The notes under the pieces are model-generated. The model saw only the letters and a list, made by a program, of their open reading frames with translations, ran no database searches and was not told the origin of the DNA. The position numbers were made by a program, and so were the translations under genes. From Trametes villosa (lineage: Eukaryota; Basidiomycota; Agaricomycetes; Polyporales; Polyporaceae), in NCBI GenBank assembly GCA_002964805.2, contig PUDQ02000032.1, forward strand, positions 1,116,001-1,180,000: a stretch of DNA of 64,000 nucleotides. Direction: 5' to 3'. Positions 34,726 to 44,204 of this stretch are shown here, piece by piece. Within the stretch, counting starts at the first letter, position 1. The number at the start of each line of letters is the position of its first letter.

Positions 34726-37700
34726 TCAAAGCGTACGCAGGCCGAAGAGCGCGGAGAGGTGTTCAATCCGCGGCCGCGGCAGGGCCTTCGTGAAGAGGTC
34801 CGCGGGCATGTCCTCGGTGCGCCTGTGCCCGAGCGCGATCTTGCCATCGTCTACCGCTTCGCGGATGAAATGGAAGCGGATGTCGATGTGCTTGGTGCGC
34901 GGGTGGAAGGCGTTGTCCTTCGCGAGTGCGATCGCGGAGCGGTTGTCGCTGAAGAGCGTGAGCGGGTGCTTCGCGACGTCCGGATCGAGCATGTCGGCGA
35001 GGAGATAGCGCAACCAGAGCGCTTCCTTCGAGGCGTGCGTGAGCGCGATGTACTCGGCTTCGGTGCTTGAAAGGGCGACGACGTTTTGTTTCTTCGCAGA
35101 CCAGGAGATGGCGCCGCCGTCGACGGTGTAGACGTAGCCGCTGATGGAATGGCGGTGCTCGGTTGAGGATCCCCAGTCCGCGTCCGAGAAGCCTTGAAGG
35201 CCGTCGCGAACGCCGCCGTAGACGAGCCATTGCTCGCGCGTCCCCTTGAGGTACCGGAGCACGCGCTTGACGGCTTCCCAGTGCGGGCGGCCGGGGTTCT
35301 GCATGAACTGCGACAAGGCGGTCACCGCGAACGTGATGTCCGGGCGGCTACCCATAGCGGCGTACATGAGCGACCCGACGGCCTCGCGGTAGGGCACGTC
35401 GCGCATGTCTTCGTACTGACGTGGAGTTGCGGGCGACTGATGATGTCCGAGCGCGCCCCCTGGCTGCAGAGGCGTGGTTGCGGGGTTCGCGTTCTCGAGG
35501 TTGAACCGCGCGACGATCGCGTCGAGGTACGAGCGCTGTGAGATCGCGATGGTCCTGGCGTTGCGATCGCGCTGCACTTCAATGCCGAGGATCCAGCGCA
35601 TAGCGCCTGAATCACTCATCTCGAAGCGCGAGCTGATGTCGGCCTTGAACTCGAAGACGAGGTCCTTCGTGCCAGCGATCGTGAGGTCGTCGACAGAGGA
35701 AGCGACGATGAGCGCGGAGGCTCCGTCGCGCTTGTACCAGACGGCGTGGTCGGCGTCGCAACGGGCGAATCCCATCGCGCGCATTGACTCGGAGAGCGTC
35801 TTGTACCAGCCACGACCGGCCTGCTTGAGGCCGTAGAGGGTCTTCTTCAGCTTGCACACGAGGTGCTCCTGCCCGTTCGCGGCGGAGCCCGGCGGCTGGC
35901 GCATGAAGATCTCCTCGTTGAGCTTGCCGTTGAGGTACGCGGACTTCACGTCCATCTGTTCGAGCTCCCAGTCGTAGCGGGCGGCGAGCGCGAGGATGGT
36001 GCGGATCGAGGCGAGCTTGGCGACGGGCGCAAACGTCTCGTTGAAGTCGACGCCGGGCATCTGCGTGAAGCCTTGCGCGACAAGACGGGCCTTGTACTGC
36101 GTGATCGCGCCCTCCGCATCGCGCTTGATGCGGAATACGAAGCGGCTGCCCACAATGTTCGTGTTGTGGGGCGGCTCGACCAGGTCGTAGGTGTCGTGCT
36201 CGCGGAGGTTGTCGATCTCCTTGGTGATCGCGTCCTCCCAGTGCGGCCAGTCCGGCGACGCTTGCGCTTCAGCGAGAGTGCGGGGCTCTTGCCCCTCGTG
36301 GATCACCAGCGCAGCGTCCATCGCCGCGAAGCCGTACTCCAGGGCGGGGCGCGCTGGCTCCTGCTCATCGCTCTCGCTCTCCTCGTCGTCCCACAGCGCC
36401 GCTAAGCCGTAGCTCTCCTCTGTAGCTACCAGCGTCGCGAGCGCAGTCACCGTGGCAGCTCCCATGAGCTCGCTCGCCTGGACGCCTCTAGGGTGTCTCG
36501 AGCGGCGGCCATCGACAGTGCCTTCGCCTTGGTTGAGGCGACGGAGGTAGAGCGACGGCTTGTGGACGCGGTGTCCGCGTCCGAGCTGCGGCTCAGGTGC
36601 TGCCGCCTCTTCCTCGTCGTCGTCCTCGTCCGGCGCGTCCTCGACAGTCGTCTGCGGCGCGGGGCTCGAGGTCGTCGGCGCGGTGGGCGGTGGTGTCGCT
36701 TCACGAGATACGGGCGCGGCGGGCGCGTTGGCGGCTGCTTCGGAGGTTTGCGTGGTGGGGAGAGAGGGCGGCGCGGGCTGCTCGCCCTTGTTCTGCTTCG
36801 CCCCCTCGAGCGGCGCGTCGTCCTGCTCGACCGCGTCTGGTTCGTCCTCAACGAAGCGGACGTTGCGCTCGACGGTGACGGAGCGCTTCCCAGGCCAATA
36901 GACCTGGTAGCCCTTGCTCTTCTGGCTGTACCCGACGAAGCGGCCCTCGACCGCCTTGCTCTCGGTCTTGCCAGACCGCTCCTTCCGTACCCAGACCTTT
37001 GCTCCGAACCGGTGCAGGTTGCGGAGGTCGGGAGCCTTGCCGTAGCGCGCCTCGAAAGGTGTCAGCCCGTTGAGTGCGCGCGTCGGCGTGCGGTTCTTGA
37101 GCCAGGTCGCGTGGACCATCGAGTACGACCAGAGGTTGCGGGGGAGGCCTGAGTCGAGAAGCATCGCGCGTGAGTGCTCCGCGAGCGTGCGGTTAGCGCG
37201 TTCCGCGACGCCGTTCTCTTCTGGTGTGTCGTGGACAGAGGTGCGGTGGTGGGTGCCTCGTGACTTGACGTAGTCGTCGAAGTCGGTGCTCCAGAACTCG
37301 CCACCGCCATCGGTTTGGAGTCGCTTGATGCGACGGCCCTCCTGCGTCTCGATCTCGGCCTCGAGGGCCTTGTACGCGTCGAGAGCTTGGCTCTTGTCTT
37401 TCTGGGGGACCGTGCGCGTCCAGCGCTTCGAGTCGTCCGTCCACATCGTCGCGTACTTGTTGCCTCCAAGAGAGGGCACGTCGGCAGACCAGGTATCAGC
37501 GTGGAACTGATCACCGTAGTTCTCCGCGAGCTCGCTCTCCCGCTCGTCCGGCACGGGCTTGCGCGTGATCTTCGCCTGGATGCAGGTCTCGCAGACCTCA
37601 TCCGTCGAGTCGTCCGTCAGCTTGATGCCGCAGATACGACCGTGCTTCACCGCGCTGCGCGATACGAGCGGGGAGATGTGTCCCATGCGCCGGTGAAGCT

Positions 37701-39231
37701 CGTGGTTCGTCAGCTTGAGATCCGGGCCTTTCCCAAAGCCGGTCGCAGCTGCTATGTCCTGGCGGCGGACCTGGTACAGTCCGTCGCGGAGAGGGATGCG
37801 ACCAATGGTCGCCTGGTTCGAGCGCCGGTAGAGGCGGCACTCGCCCTTCTCGAACACGGCGGAGAATCCCGCCTCGTCCGCGCGTCGAATGGATACGAGC
37901 GCGAACGCGATCTCGGGCGCGTATAGGACGCGCTGGAGCGTGACAGCAGTGAAGCCATCGCCGTTCGGGACCTGCACGCGCACGCTGCCTTCGCCTACGG
38001 CTGAGAACGAGTGGCCGTCGGCGGTGTTGATTGGCTGCGGCGGGTCGAGCGCGGTGAACGCGGTGAAGGTGTCGCGATACGGGGAGATGTGGCGAGTCGC
38101 GCCGCTGTCGTAGACTTCGATGCGGTCTCGACTGTGGGGGTTGAAATCGAGTCGTGCAGTGCTGCCGAGCGCGAGGGTGGTGAACGCGCACTCCTCGTCT
38201 TCGGCGTTGGCCTTCGCGACGTTCGCCGAACGGCCGCCTCCACCTCCTCTGCCGCGCCCGCGTCCCTTCCGTGCGTTCTGCTGCTTCGGACCTTGGCCTT
38301 CCTTCCCTCCGCCCTTGCGCCAGCAGTCGGCCTTGACATGGCCTTTGCGCTTGCAGTTGTAGCACTCGAGCGACGCGCTCGATTGCGCTGCGAGCGCTGA
38401 CTCGCCGGACAGCGAGGGGTTGTTGAGCTTGCGACGGTCGAACTCCTCGCTGGCTGCGAAGATGATGTCGCTGGGAGAGAGGAGGTTGCCGGTCATGCGA
38501 GCGGCAGTGGAGAGCGTCGTGAGGAGGGTGCCGTAGGATTCCGGCAGCGACTGGAAGATCGCCGCGGAGAACTCGGCGTTGGGGAGAGGCGAGCCCATGC
38601 CCGCAAGCTCCTCGCGAAGACGGACGAGCGTGTCGAAGTGTTCGCGCACGTCGCCGCCCTCGGGGCACCTGGTGTTGAGCAGACGCGTGCGGACGCTGCT
38701 CGCGTACATCTCCGACTTGCCCTCGTGCTCTCTCATGACCGCGCTCCAGACGGCAGCCGCACTCCCCAGGTCCTTGACCTTGAGGAGGAGAGAGTCGGTG
38801 ATCGTCCCGTATATCTGCTGACGGGTCGCGAACTCTTTCTGCTCGTAGTCGTCTAGCTTCGTCTCCGCAGCCTCGACCTTGGCGAAGTAGTCGTCGTCCG
38901 ATAAGCTTGCGAGCGGGTCCGGCTTGGAGCCAGCCTCGGGCTTCGCAGCTTCACCTTGCGCGGTACTCGGAGTTTCGCTCGCGGCCTTAGGGCCGGGCGT
39001 CTGCTCGGTACTCTGCGCAGGCTTGGACTCGGGACGGGGCCAGGGAGGGGGAGAGGGAGGACGACGTGCCGTACCGGAGAGATGTCGCATCAACCCGCGG
39101 GCGCCCAGAACCGTGTGCATCCGCTCCTTGTATGTGATCCAATTGGATCCATCTTGAGCGAGCTTGGGAACGGTGAAGAGGTTCGAGGCGTTGGAGGAAG
39201 TGTTGGAGAGCGACATCGAGGCAGGGCTCAT
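34726..39231 (-). CDS. Copia gag-pol polyprotein
   Basis: A single uninterrupted frame of 1501 residues. In order: a gag region; a zinc knuckle CYNCKRKGHVKADC near residue 290; an aspartic protease motif DSGATRH near 373; an integrase HHCC zinc motif (HRRMGH ... CETC) near 515-545; the DDE core with FHADTW, TDGGGEF and ENGVAERANRTL (about 578-675); an RT with KARLVAQGFTQ, the sequence MDVKSAYLNG and the catalytic box SVDD (usual form YVDD) near 1178; and an RNase H with FSDADWGSS, SSTEAEY and FSDNRSA to the end. The domain order PR-INT-RT-RH is diagnostic of Ty1/copia. There is no frameshift or stop, so the copy may be autonomous. The stop codon overlaps the polypurine tract, and the ATG lies five bases inside the 5' LTR boundary. 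Confidence 0.96.
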   Translation of the reverse strand: MSPASMSLSNTSSNASNLFTVPKLAQDGSNWITYKERMHTVLGARGLMRHLSGTARRPPSPPPWPRPESKPAQSTEQTPGPKAASETPSTAQGEAAKPEAGSKPDPLASLSDDDYFAKVEAAETKLDDYEQKEFATRQQIYGTITDSLLLKVKDLGSAAAVWSAVMREHEGKSEMYASSVRTRLLNTRCPEGGDVREHFDTLVRLREELAGMGSPLPNAEFSAAIFQSLPESYGTLLTTLSTAARMTGNLLSPSDIIFAASEEFDRRKLNNPSLSGESALAAQSSASLECYNCKRKGHVKADCWRKGGGKEGQGPKQQNARKGRGRGRGGGGGRSANVAKANAEDEECAFTTLALGSTARLDFNPHSRDRIEVYDSGATRHISPYRDTFTAFTALDPPQPINTADGHSFSAVGEGSVRVQVPNGDGFTAVTLQRVLYAPEIAFALVSIRRADEAGFSAVFEKGECRLYRRSNQATIGRIPLRDGLYQVRRQDIAAATGFGKGPDLKLTNHELHRRMGHISPLVSRSAVKHGRICGIKLTDDSTDEVCETCIQAKITRKPVPDERESELAENYGDQFHADTWSADVPSLGGNKYATMWTDDSKRWTRTVPQKDKSQALDAYKALEAEIETQEGRRIKRLQTDGGGEFWSTDFDDYVKSRGTHHRTSVHDTPEENGVAERANRTLAEHSRAMLLDSGLPRNLWSYSMVHATWLKNRTPTRALNGLTPFEARYGKAPDLRNLHRFGAKVWVRKERSGKTESKAVEGRFVGYSQKSKGYQVYWPGKRSVTVERNVRFVEDEPDAVEQDDAPLEGAKQNKGEQPAPPSLPTTQTSEAAANAPAAPVSREATPPPTAPTTSSPAPQTTVEDAPDEDDDEEEAAAPEPQLGRGHRVHKPSLYLRRLNQGEGTVDGRRSRHPRGVQASELMGAATVTALATLVATEESYGLAALWDDEESESDEQEPARPALEYGFAAMDAALVIHEGQEPRTLAEAQASPDWPHWEDAITKEIDNLREHDTYDLVEPPHNTNIVGSRFVFRIKRDAEGAITQYKARLVAQGFTQMPGVDFNETFAPVAKLASIRTILALAARYDWELEQMDVKSAYLNGKLNEEIFMRQPPGSAANGQEHLVCKLKKTLYGLKQAGRGWYKTLSESMRAMGFARCDADHAVWYKRDGASALIVASSVDDLTIAGTKDLVFEFKADISSRFEMSDSGAMRWILGIEVQRDRNARTIAISQRSYLDAIVARFNLENANPATTPLQPGGALGHHQSPATPRQYEDMRDVPYREAVGSLMYAAMGSRPDITFAVTALSQFMQNPGRPHWEAVKRVLRYLKGTREQWLVYGGVRDGLQGFSDADWGSSTEHRHSISGYVYTVDGGAISWSAKKQNVVALSSTEAEYIALTHASKEALWLRYLLADMLDPDVAKHPLTLFSDNRSAIALAKDNAFHPRTKHIDIRFHFIREAVDDGKIALGHRRTEDMPADLFTKALPRPRIEHLSALFGLRTL

Positions 39232-39235
39232 AACC

Positions 39236-39643
39236 TGCGAGGTTATGGCCGAGCGCGGACGAAGTCTAAACGAGAACGGAGTGAGCTCAGCGTTCGGGGG
39301 AAACGAACGATGTATTGAGTCAGTAGCTACCTAAACGAGAACGGAGTGAGCTACGGACTAAAGTCAGCGAAAAGGAAGCGAGCGTAGGAGCGCGCAGGAA
39401 GCTCACCTCAGCGTTCGGGGGAAACGAACGATGAGGGGCCTGCGCGCGGTCGGCGAGGTATAAGTGAGCGAGGGCGGACGCCTCTATCGATGAGGCGCCG
39501 GCCGCGATTCGCTGATAAGCGGGGATATCGGTCCGAGGACTCGTGCGCTTTGAATGTAAGTAAACGAATGTATGCGAGTAAAAGACGAGTAAGTAATGAG
39601 TAAGTAAAGAGCGTAAGTGGTATAGTAAGCGGTAAGTACAACA
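39236..39643 (-). repeat. 5' LTR of the copia element (short form, 408 bp)
   Basis: It starts TGCGAGGTTATGG and ends GTAAGTACAACA on the plus strand, the same ends as the other LTR. It lacks the 580-bp internal part and retains a single ACTAAA where the long LTR has two. On the coding strand the LTR is followed directly by GGTTATGAGCCC, the position of the primer-binding site; the tRNA primer was not identified. Confidence 0.92.
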
Positions 39644-39648
39644 CCCTC
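39644..39648. repeat. Right 5-bp target-site duplication of the copia element
   Basis: CCCTC, identical to 33726-33730. The pseudogene exon resumes here in frame. Confidence 0.9.
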
Positions 39649-40980
39649 CTGGCAAACAGCTTTCTCGTCGGGATCATAGGGCGTACTGATCAAATCGAAG
39701 GTGAGGGCAGTCTCTGCTATATCTGCGGGAGCATTCACACGTTCTGGTACCCCGAACGGTTCTTGCAGCTAATCGACAACAACTCAGCTCGGTGTCCGAA
39801 GTGTTCTCGCGGTCCTCAATGTCCCAAGGATCCCCACTCGGCCTGTCCTATCATAGCGCCGTTGCGACGCTGGACAGTTTGTCGGAGCTTATAAAGAGGC
39901 TCCGCGAGGTTGCAGCGGTCTACCCGGTCATCGCGCGTGAGTATCCTTATCATCTCAGTCCTACTATGCTGGAACTTTTCAATAGCTGCCGTTGAAGCTT
40001 TCCAAATTGCGTTGGAGCTCGACTCGGGGATAACCAAGCACAACCAGAAGATCAGAGTTCTGCTCGATGAGATGCGAGACATGATGACAACGCTGGCCAG
40101 GTGCGATTGGAGCCTCTCGAGTTCAACGTATCTACTGAATCCTGGCGGTGGCTGAAACAGGTTGCGCAACGTGGGAGGCGCCGGGATTGTCGGAACGGAC
40201 GGCAACACAGTCCAGGAGAAACTACAGGGCATGGTTGATCTCATCACGTCTGACATCCTGAACGGCGCAAACACCTGTGACGCGTACATGAAGAAAGGCA
40301 TGGCGGCTAGGGTCCTGAGTAGCTCCCGGTGGGACGAGAAGCTACAGAACTACGTCAAGTGCTTCATCCGACACGGGTCGGACATCGAGTTCGCCTTGAC
40401 CACCCTCCTCGGAACAAGTGCAGTCATCGCAAAAGGGGAGTCGGACGCGCTGGATTCAAAGTAAGTGTCTCGAGGGTTCTGAAAATCTAAGGCTGAGATA
40501 GACTGTGATCATAGGATAAAATATGCACTAAAGCGTCTTCAAGGTTGCATCTCTTCGGAGGATAAGGCGGTAGCAATTTCAATCGAGCAATACGGTGGCA
40601 GAGACGCTATCTTCGACAACAACACGTTCCTGCTCGAGCTGGTCGATCTCTGTTCTTCTTTGAGCGAGCCCATCAAGGATGGACAGTGGACACGCAGGCA
40701 GAGCATCGTCACCTTGGATATCCACGAACTCGGAGACGAGCTATCAGAAGAACCTGATCTCTCGATCGCGCGCAATTGGAATATCTTCGCACGCAATTTC
40801 CGGGTACAGAAGGTGAAACTTGAGCGACTCTGGAACCTCTTTCACGAAGACTGACAGTATTTTCAAGTTGGTAACGTCCGGGCTAATAAACCTCACCCTC
40901 GACCATGTGAGTACAAATATGGATTGATTCTCACCAAACCCGGAGAACACATTTTCACAATCTCCTCAGGATTTGCATGC

Positions 40981-41965
40981 TACCGAGGCCTCCCATGACG
41001 GTGACTCCGAATTGGAATACAGCCTCAATCATGAGCAGCAACAACCGATGTTGAGAACGACATCTACAGCTCTCGCAGCGACTAGCATTCATGATGAAGT
41101 ACAGCGTACCAGGAGACAGAATGGTAAGAGTCCCTATGTACAGTACTTACCATGCGTCACTCACCAGTCTCAAACCCACAGGTGAACCAGTCCCCGAGAA
41201 CAACACACATACCACCACCGATGCTGAACCAGTCTCGCCAGCCTCCTCGGGCGCACAAGACCCCGCCCTCGACATCGGACGGCGGAACAGCGCTAATGCA
41301 CTCTTCGCCGATTTGCTCAAGTCGGTGGAGGCGCAGGTTCCCACGGTCCAGCGCTCTCCGCGTGAGTACTTGGTGCGATTACAGACGACCGTGCTGACGC
41401 TTCTCAATAGTCGCCGTATGGGTATTCCGAGTCGCCATTGAACTCGACTTGAGGTTGAAGGAGAAGAAGAAGATCACCCGTCTCTTCGTCGAGATGCAAG
41501 GTATGGTGACCGTGCTGAAAGAGTCCGTATGGCGTCTCCCCTCTCCGACACCTTCGTTGATCACGATCTGTGTAGGCTGCAGGACGTTAGCGATGGTAGC
41601 AGAAACGGGAAGGCCCTCCAGGAACGACTCCAGGGCTTGATGAATGATATCAAGTCGGACATCCTGGAATGCGCCAATGTCTGCGACACATACGCGAGGA
41701 GGAGCACGGCGGCCAGGCTCATGGGCTCCTTGCGGTGGAACGAGCAAGTGCGGCAATACCTCAGCCGGTTCATCCAGCACCGCGCGGACATCAAGTTCAC
41801 ATTGGCCGTCCACCTCTGTATCAGCGTGGATGCCGCCACAAAGAAACTGGATACAATCGATGCGAAGTACACTGCTCAAAACTGGTGTGAATGCTAAGAT
41901 GTGACTGATGATACCCAAATAGGATCAATAGCGTGCAGCAGCGTGCTCGAGTTCCTCGAGACGTG
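40981..41965 (+). pseudogene. Pseudogene 2 of the HeLo-like/EF-hand protein
   Basis: A second partial copy follows without a gap. It has the end of exon 1 (EVQRTRRQN before a donor at about 41123), an exon 2 with NALFADLLKSVEAQVPTV, an exon 3 with FRVAIELDL and LFVEMQGMV, and an exon 4 with SDILECANVCDTYARR and FTLAVHL. The sequence is closer to the intact gene than pseudogene 1 in exon 4 (KLDTIDAKY). The exon-4 donor is altered (GCGAAGTAC). Homology ends a few codons into exon 5 (GTGCTCGAGTTCCTCGAG at about 41946-41963). There is no start codon in a good position and no downstream domains. Confidence 0.8.
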
Positions 41966-42370
41966 TGACGGACGGTGACAGTGGGAGACTGCCAATCAGC
42001 CACGCCGGCTGCCAAACTGCGCGGCTGATCAGTCTAGCGGATACTTATTCGTACGTATCCAGCTCGTCGGTCGCCGGGCTACTTGGAGTTTATAGTGTAT
42101 AAGTAGGGTTCTCGCCTGGGTGCATGTATCTGCACTTCGATTCTCCCGTAAACATTGTTGACCTCGTGTAAGTCCGACCTGTCAACAGGTTTAATATCAC
42201 GCCGAGGCCTAAGACAAGGTTACGAGGGCGATCTTAGGAGAAGTACTTTGAATTCTCGATGCGCTCAATGCTAGACCGCGTCAACTATGGTGACCTTTGA
42301 CACCGCATAGTAAGATACGACTACGGTCCATGCATACACGCCGCACCGACGATGATGAGAATACTGAGAT
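41966..42370. other. Intergenic region, no supported gene
   Basis: About 400 bp between the end of pseudogene 2 and the 3' end of the reverse-strand unknown gene. Nothing recognisable. Confidence 0.5.
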
Positions 42371-43585
42371 TCATCGAGGCAGCGTCCGAGGTGGTGCGAG
42401 TAGTCGCTCCGTCATCAGCCGCTCGATTCCAATGGCTACGCTCTCCGCGGCCACTTCCGTTTTGGATGACTCCTCGTACTGCACCGTGACCTTCGCTTGG
42501 CACACGAACGTCCTGTGCTCCGCGCCATTGAAGAGATCAAATGGCACGGGCACCCAAAAGCGCACGCGCCAGGTGAAAGGGCCGTCGTGGGCTCCGGGGG
42601 CGAAGAACTCGCACGACGTCTCGACCGCGATACCGCGCTCAGCCTTGAGGGCGGGGACGTCGGTGGGACCGTTGCGTGCACGGATGAGGTTTCCGGAGTA
42701 CTCCTCAGCCCATATATCGTACTCGGGCTGCGTGCGCATCGACGAGGACTGTCCGGGGTGGGTGAGCGGCTCGGCGATCGCGCGAAACTGGATGTCGTAG
42801 GTCTTGACGATGTCGCGGGTGTAGATGTGCGACGGAGGCCTGGTATCTCGCACCAGGAGCGTGCCAGTCCACGCGAACACGTCCCTGCGATGAGCGAAGA
42901 GACAGGTGAGATTAGATCGTTGTACCAAGCGTGGCGACGGAACGTACTGGTCGGCACCATCCCAAATGGTCGTATGCTCCAAGTGCGGCTCAATCACAAG
43001 CTGGAAGCGGTCCCGCCTCTGCGTCTGGGGACGCCTGAGCAGAATGGTGAGCTTCTTCGTCGCCGCCTTCGCGCGCTCGCGCTCCTTCTCTCTCTCCGCG
43101 CGACCCTTCGCGATGTCGTTCATCGTTTCGTAGATGAGGCCCCTCGTCGACCCCCCTGGCTGCCGTTGGGGAGCCGCGTTCTCGTCACGTCCTCTGCGCG
43201 CAGAAGACGTCGGGAAGGGGACCTGCTTCGCGGCTGACGGCGGTTCCGGCGTTGGGAGAGCTCGGTTGCCGAGGTGAACGCGAGTCTCCTTGCGTCCGCG
43301 CGTCGCGTCCGCGTGGCTCCATTCACTGGCGCCCTGCGCCTCGTCGAGGGAGGCGTGCTCTCTGCGGGTGCTCGTCTGCGACGAGAGCGGAGCGGCACGC
43401 TGGTTCGTGGTGGGTGTGGCGGAGCTGAGCTGCGCCGGAGGTGAACGAGTATCATGCGGACCACCCACGGCGGAGGATATGTCGGGCATGGGGTGCACTT
43501 GGAGGGCCTCGATCTGCATGGCGAGGGCCCGCATCTCGTCCGCCTGCTCCTGCGCGTTCGGGGTTCTTCTCGGCCTGTAGCTCAT
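42371..43585 (-). CDS. Unknown protein, paralogue of the gene at 30473-31655
   Basis: Two exons, 43585-42948 and 42884-42371, give 383 residues. The 63-bp intron is a multiple of three and would read through without a stop, but its GTACGT donor and position match the intron of the paralogue. Shared landmarks are MSY.PRRTPN.QEQ at the start, LAMQIEALQV, RGRD(E/A)N, WDGAD before the intron, DIVKTYDIQFRA, ALKAERGI, WRVRFWVPVPFDL, FVCQAKVTVQYEE and GIERLMTERLLAPPR. The middle contains an Arg/Lys/Glu-rich likely coiled coil absent from the paralogue. Function unknown. Its place beside the EF-hand-protein pseudogenes mirrors the arrangement at 23-31 kb. Confidence 0.77.
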   Translation of the reverse strand: MSYRPRRTPNAQEQADEMRALAMQIEALQVHPMPDISSAVGGPHDTRSPPAQLSSATPTTNQRAAPLSSQTSTRREHASLDEAQGASEWSHADATRGRKETRVHLGNRALPTPEPPSAAKQVPFPTSSARRGRDENAAPQRQPGGSTRGLIYETMNDIAKGRAEREKERERAKAATKKLTILLRRPQTQRRDRFQLVIEPHLEHTTIWDGADQYVPSPRLVQRSNLTCLFAHRRDVFAWTGTLLVRDTRPPSHIYTRDIVKTYDIQFRAIAEPLTHPGQSSSMRTQPEYDIWAEEYSGNLIRARNGPTDVPALKAERGIAVETSCEFFAPGAHDGPFTWRVRFWVPVPFDLFNGAEHRTFVCQAKVTVQYEESSKTEVAAESVAIGIERLMTERLLAPPRTLPR

Positions 43586-44204
43586 GGCGAGTGGTGTACG
43601 AGAATGTGTGTGGCGAGGACCGGTGAGATCAAGAAGTGCGACAAAGGATGCCGTATGACGGGTGGCGTTGAGACGTGGTTGGGTAGGGATCGTCGATGGT
43701 GTCTCATGGCCGGACTTATACCTCTCAACGAGCCCGCTTTGTCCGTACAACGCTTGGAGGTAGATAGAGCCAAGCGGGTAGAGCATTGCTTTGAGGGTGG
43801 CTGCGAGCCACCCGTCCAAGCGGTTAGTCCAAGCGTACCTTCGAGAAGGCGGTCAAGGAAGCGCCGTCTGTACTGACCTGTAGCTGAGCACACCAGTCGC
43901 GATCATTGTCAGCCCTCCCTGCGGTGATGAATGCAAGGCACGAAAAGCCTACCTAAGAGTTTCCGTCGCACGGCCTGGGATGGAGATTGACGAACCTCGC
44001 GCAGGCCGCGCGATTACCTTTAAGTTGGCAGGGTCCCAACCGGCATCGGTCTGACCAAGCGTTCTCCGCAGTCCTTGTCCGAGAACCCGATTTCAGATGT
44101 ATGCAATTAGCGTCAGCCCTGTAACATATGTACGTTCACGTGGTCTTGGGGTCGACCAAGGAAGGCGTGAAATAGTCTGAGCGAACCTCTACACGAGCGC
44201 ACAA
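43586..44204. other. Intergenic region
   Basis: About 620 bp holding the promoter of the unknown gene and the 3' flank of the aminopeptidase gene. No additional gene is supported. Confidence 0.5.

Larger units (their letters stand above)
33731..39643 (-). mobile_element. Ty1/copia LTR retrotransposon, full length
   Basis: The element is 5.9 kb, oriented on the reverse strand, with LTRs at 39236-39643 (5') and 33731-34718 (3'), TG..CA ends, 5-bp target-site duplications and one intact gag-pol frame. A purine-rich tract (GAGGGGG on the coding strand, 34719-34730) lies next to the 3' LTR. The shared parts of the LTRs seem identical except for one base (GTGCACTTT versus GTGCGCTTT), indicating recent insertion. 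It disrupts exon 1 of the EF-hand-protein paralogue. Confidence 0.95.
33533..40980 (+). pseudogene. Pseudogene 1 of the HeLo-like/EF-hand protein, split by copia
   Basis: Exon 1 starts at 33533 (MALSGSCDDTILPS), is interrupted at 33730/39649 by the copia element, and resumes to 39700 in the same phase as the intact gene. The exon ends align (GRTDQIE here, QRTRRPK there). Exons 2 to 5 follow: LSELIKRLREVAAVYPVI; HNQKIRVLLDEMRDMM; SDILNGANTCDAYMKKG; LQGCISSEDKA. The reading frame breaks late in exon 5 with a TGA at about 40852, where the intact gene reads through. The sequence resembles exon 6 for only a few codons (GATTTGCATG at about 40971) and then passes into pseudogene 2. The EF-hand and zinc parts are absent. 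Confidence 0.82.
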
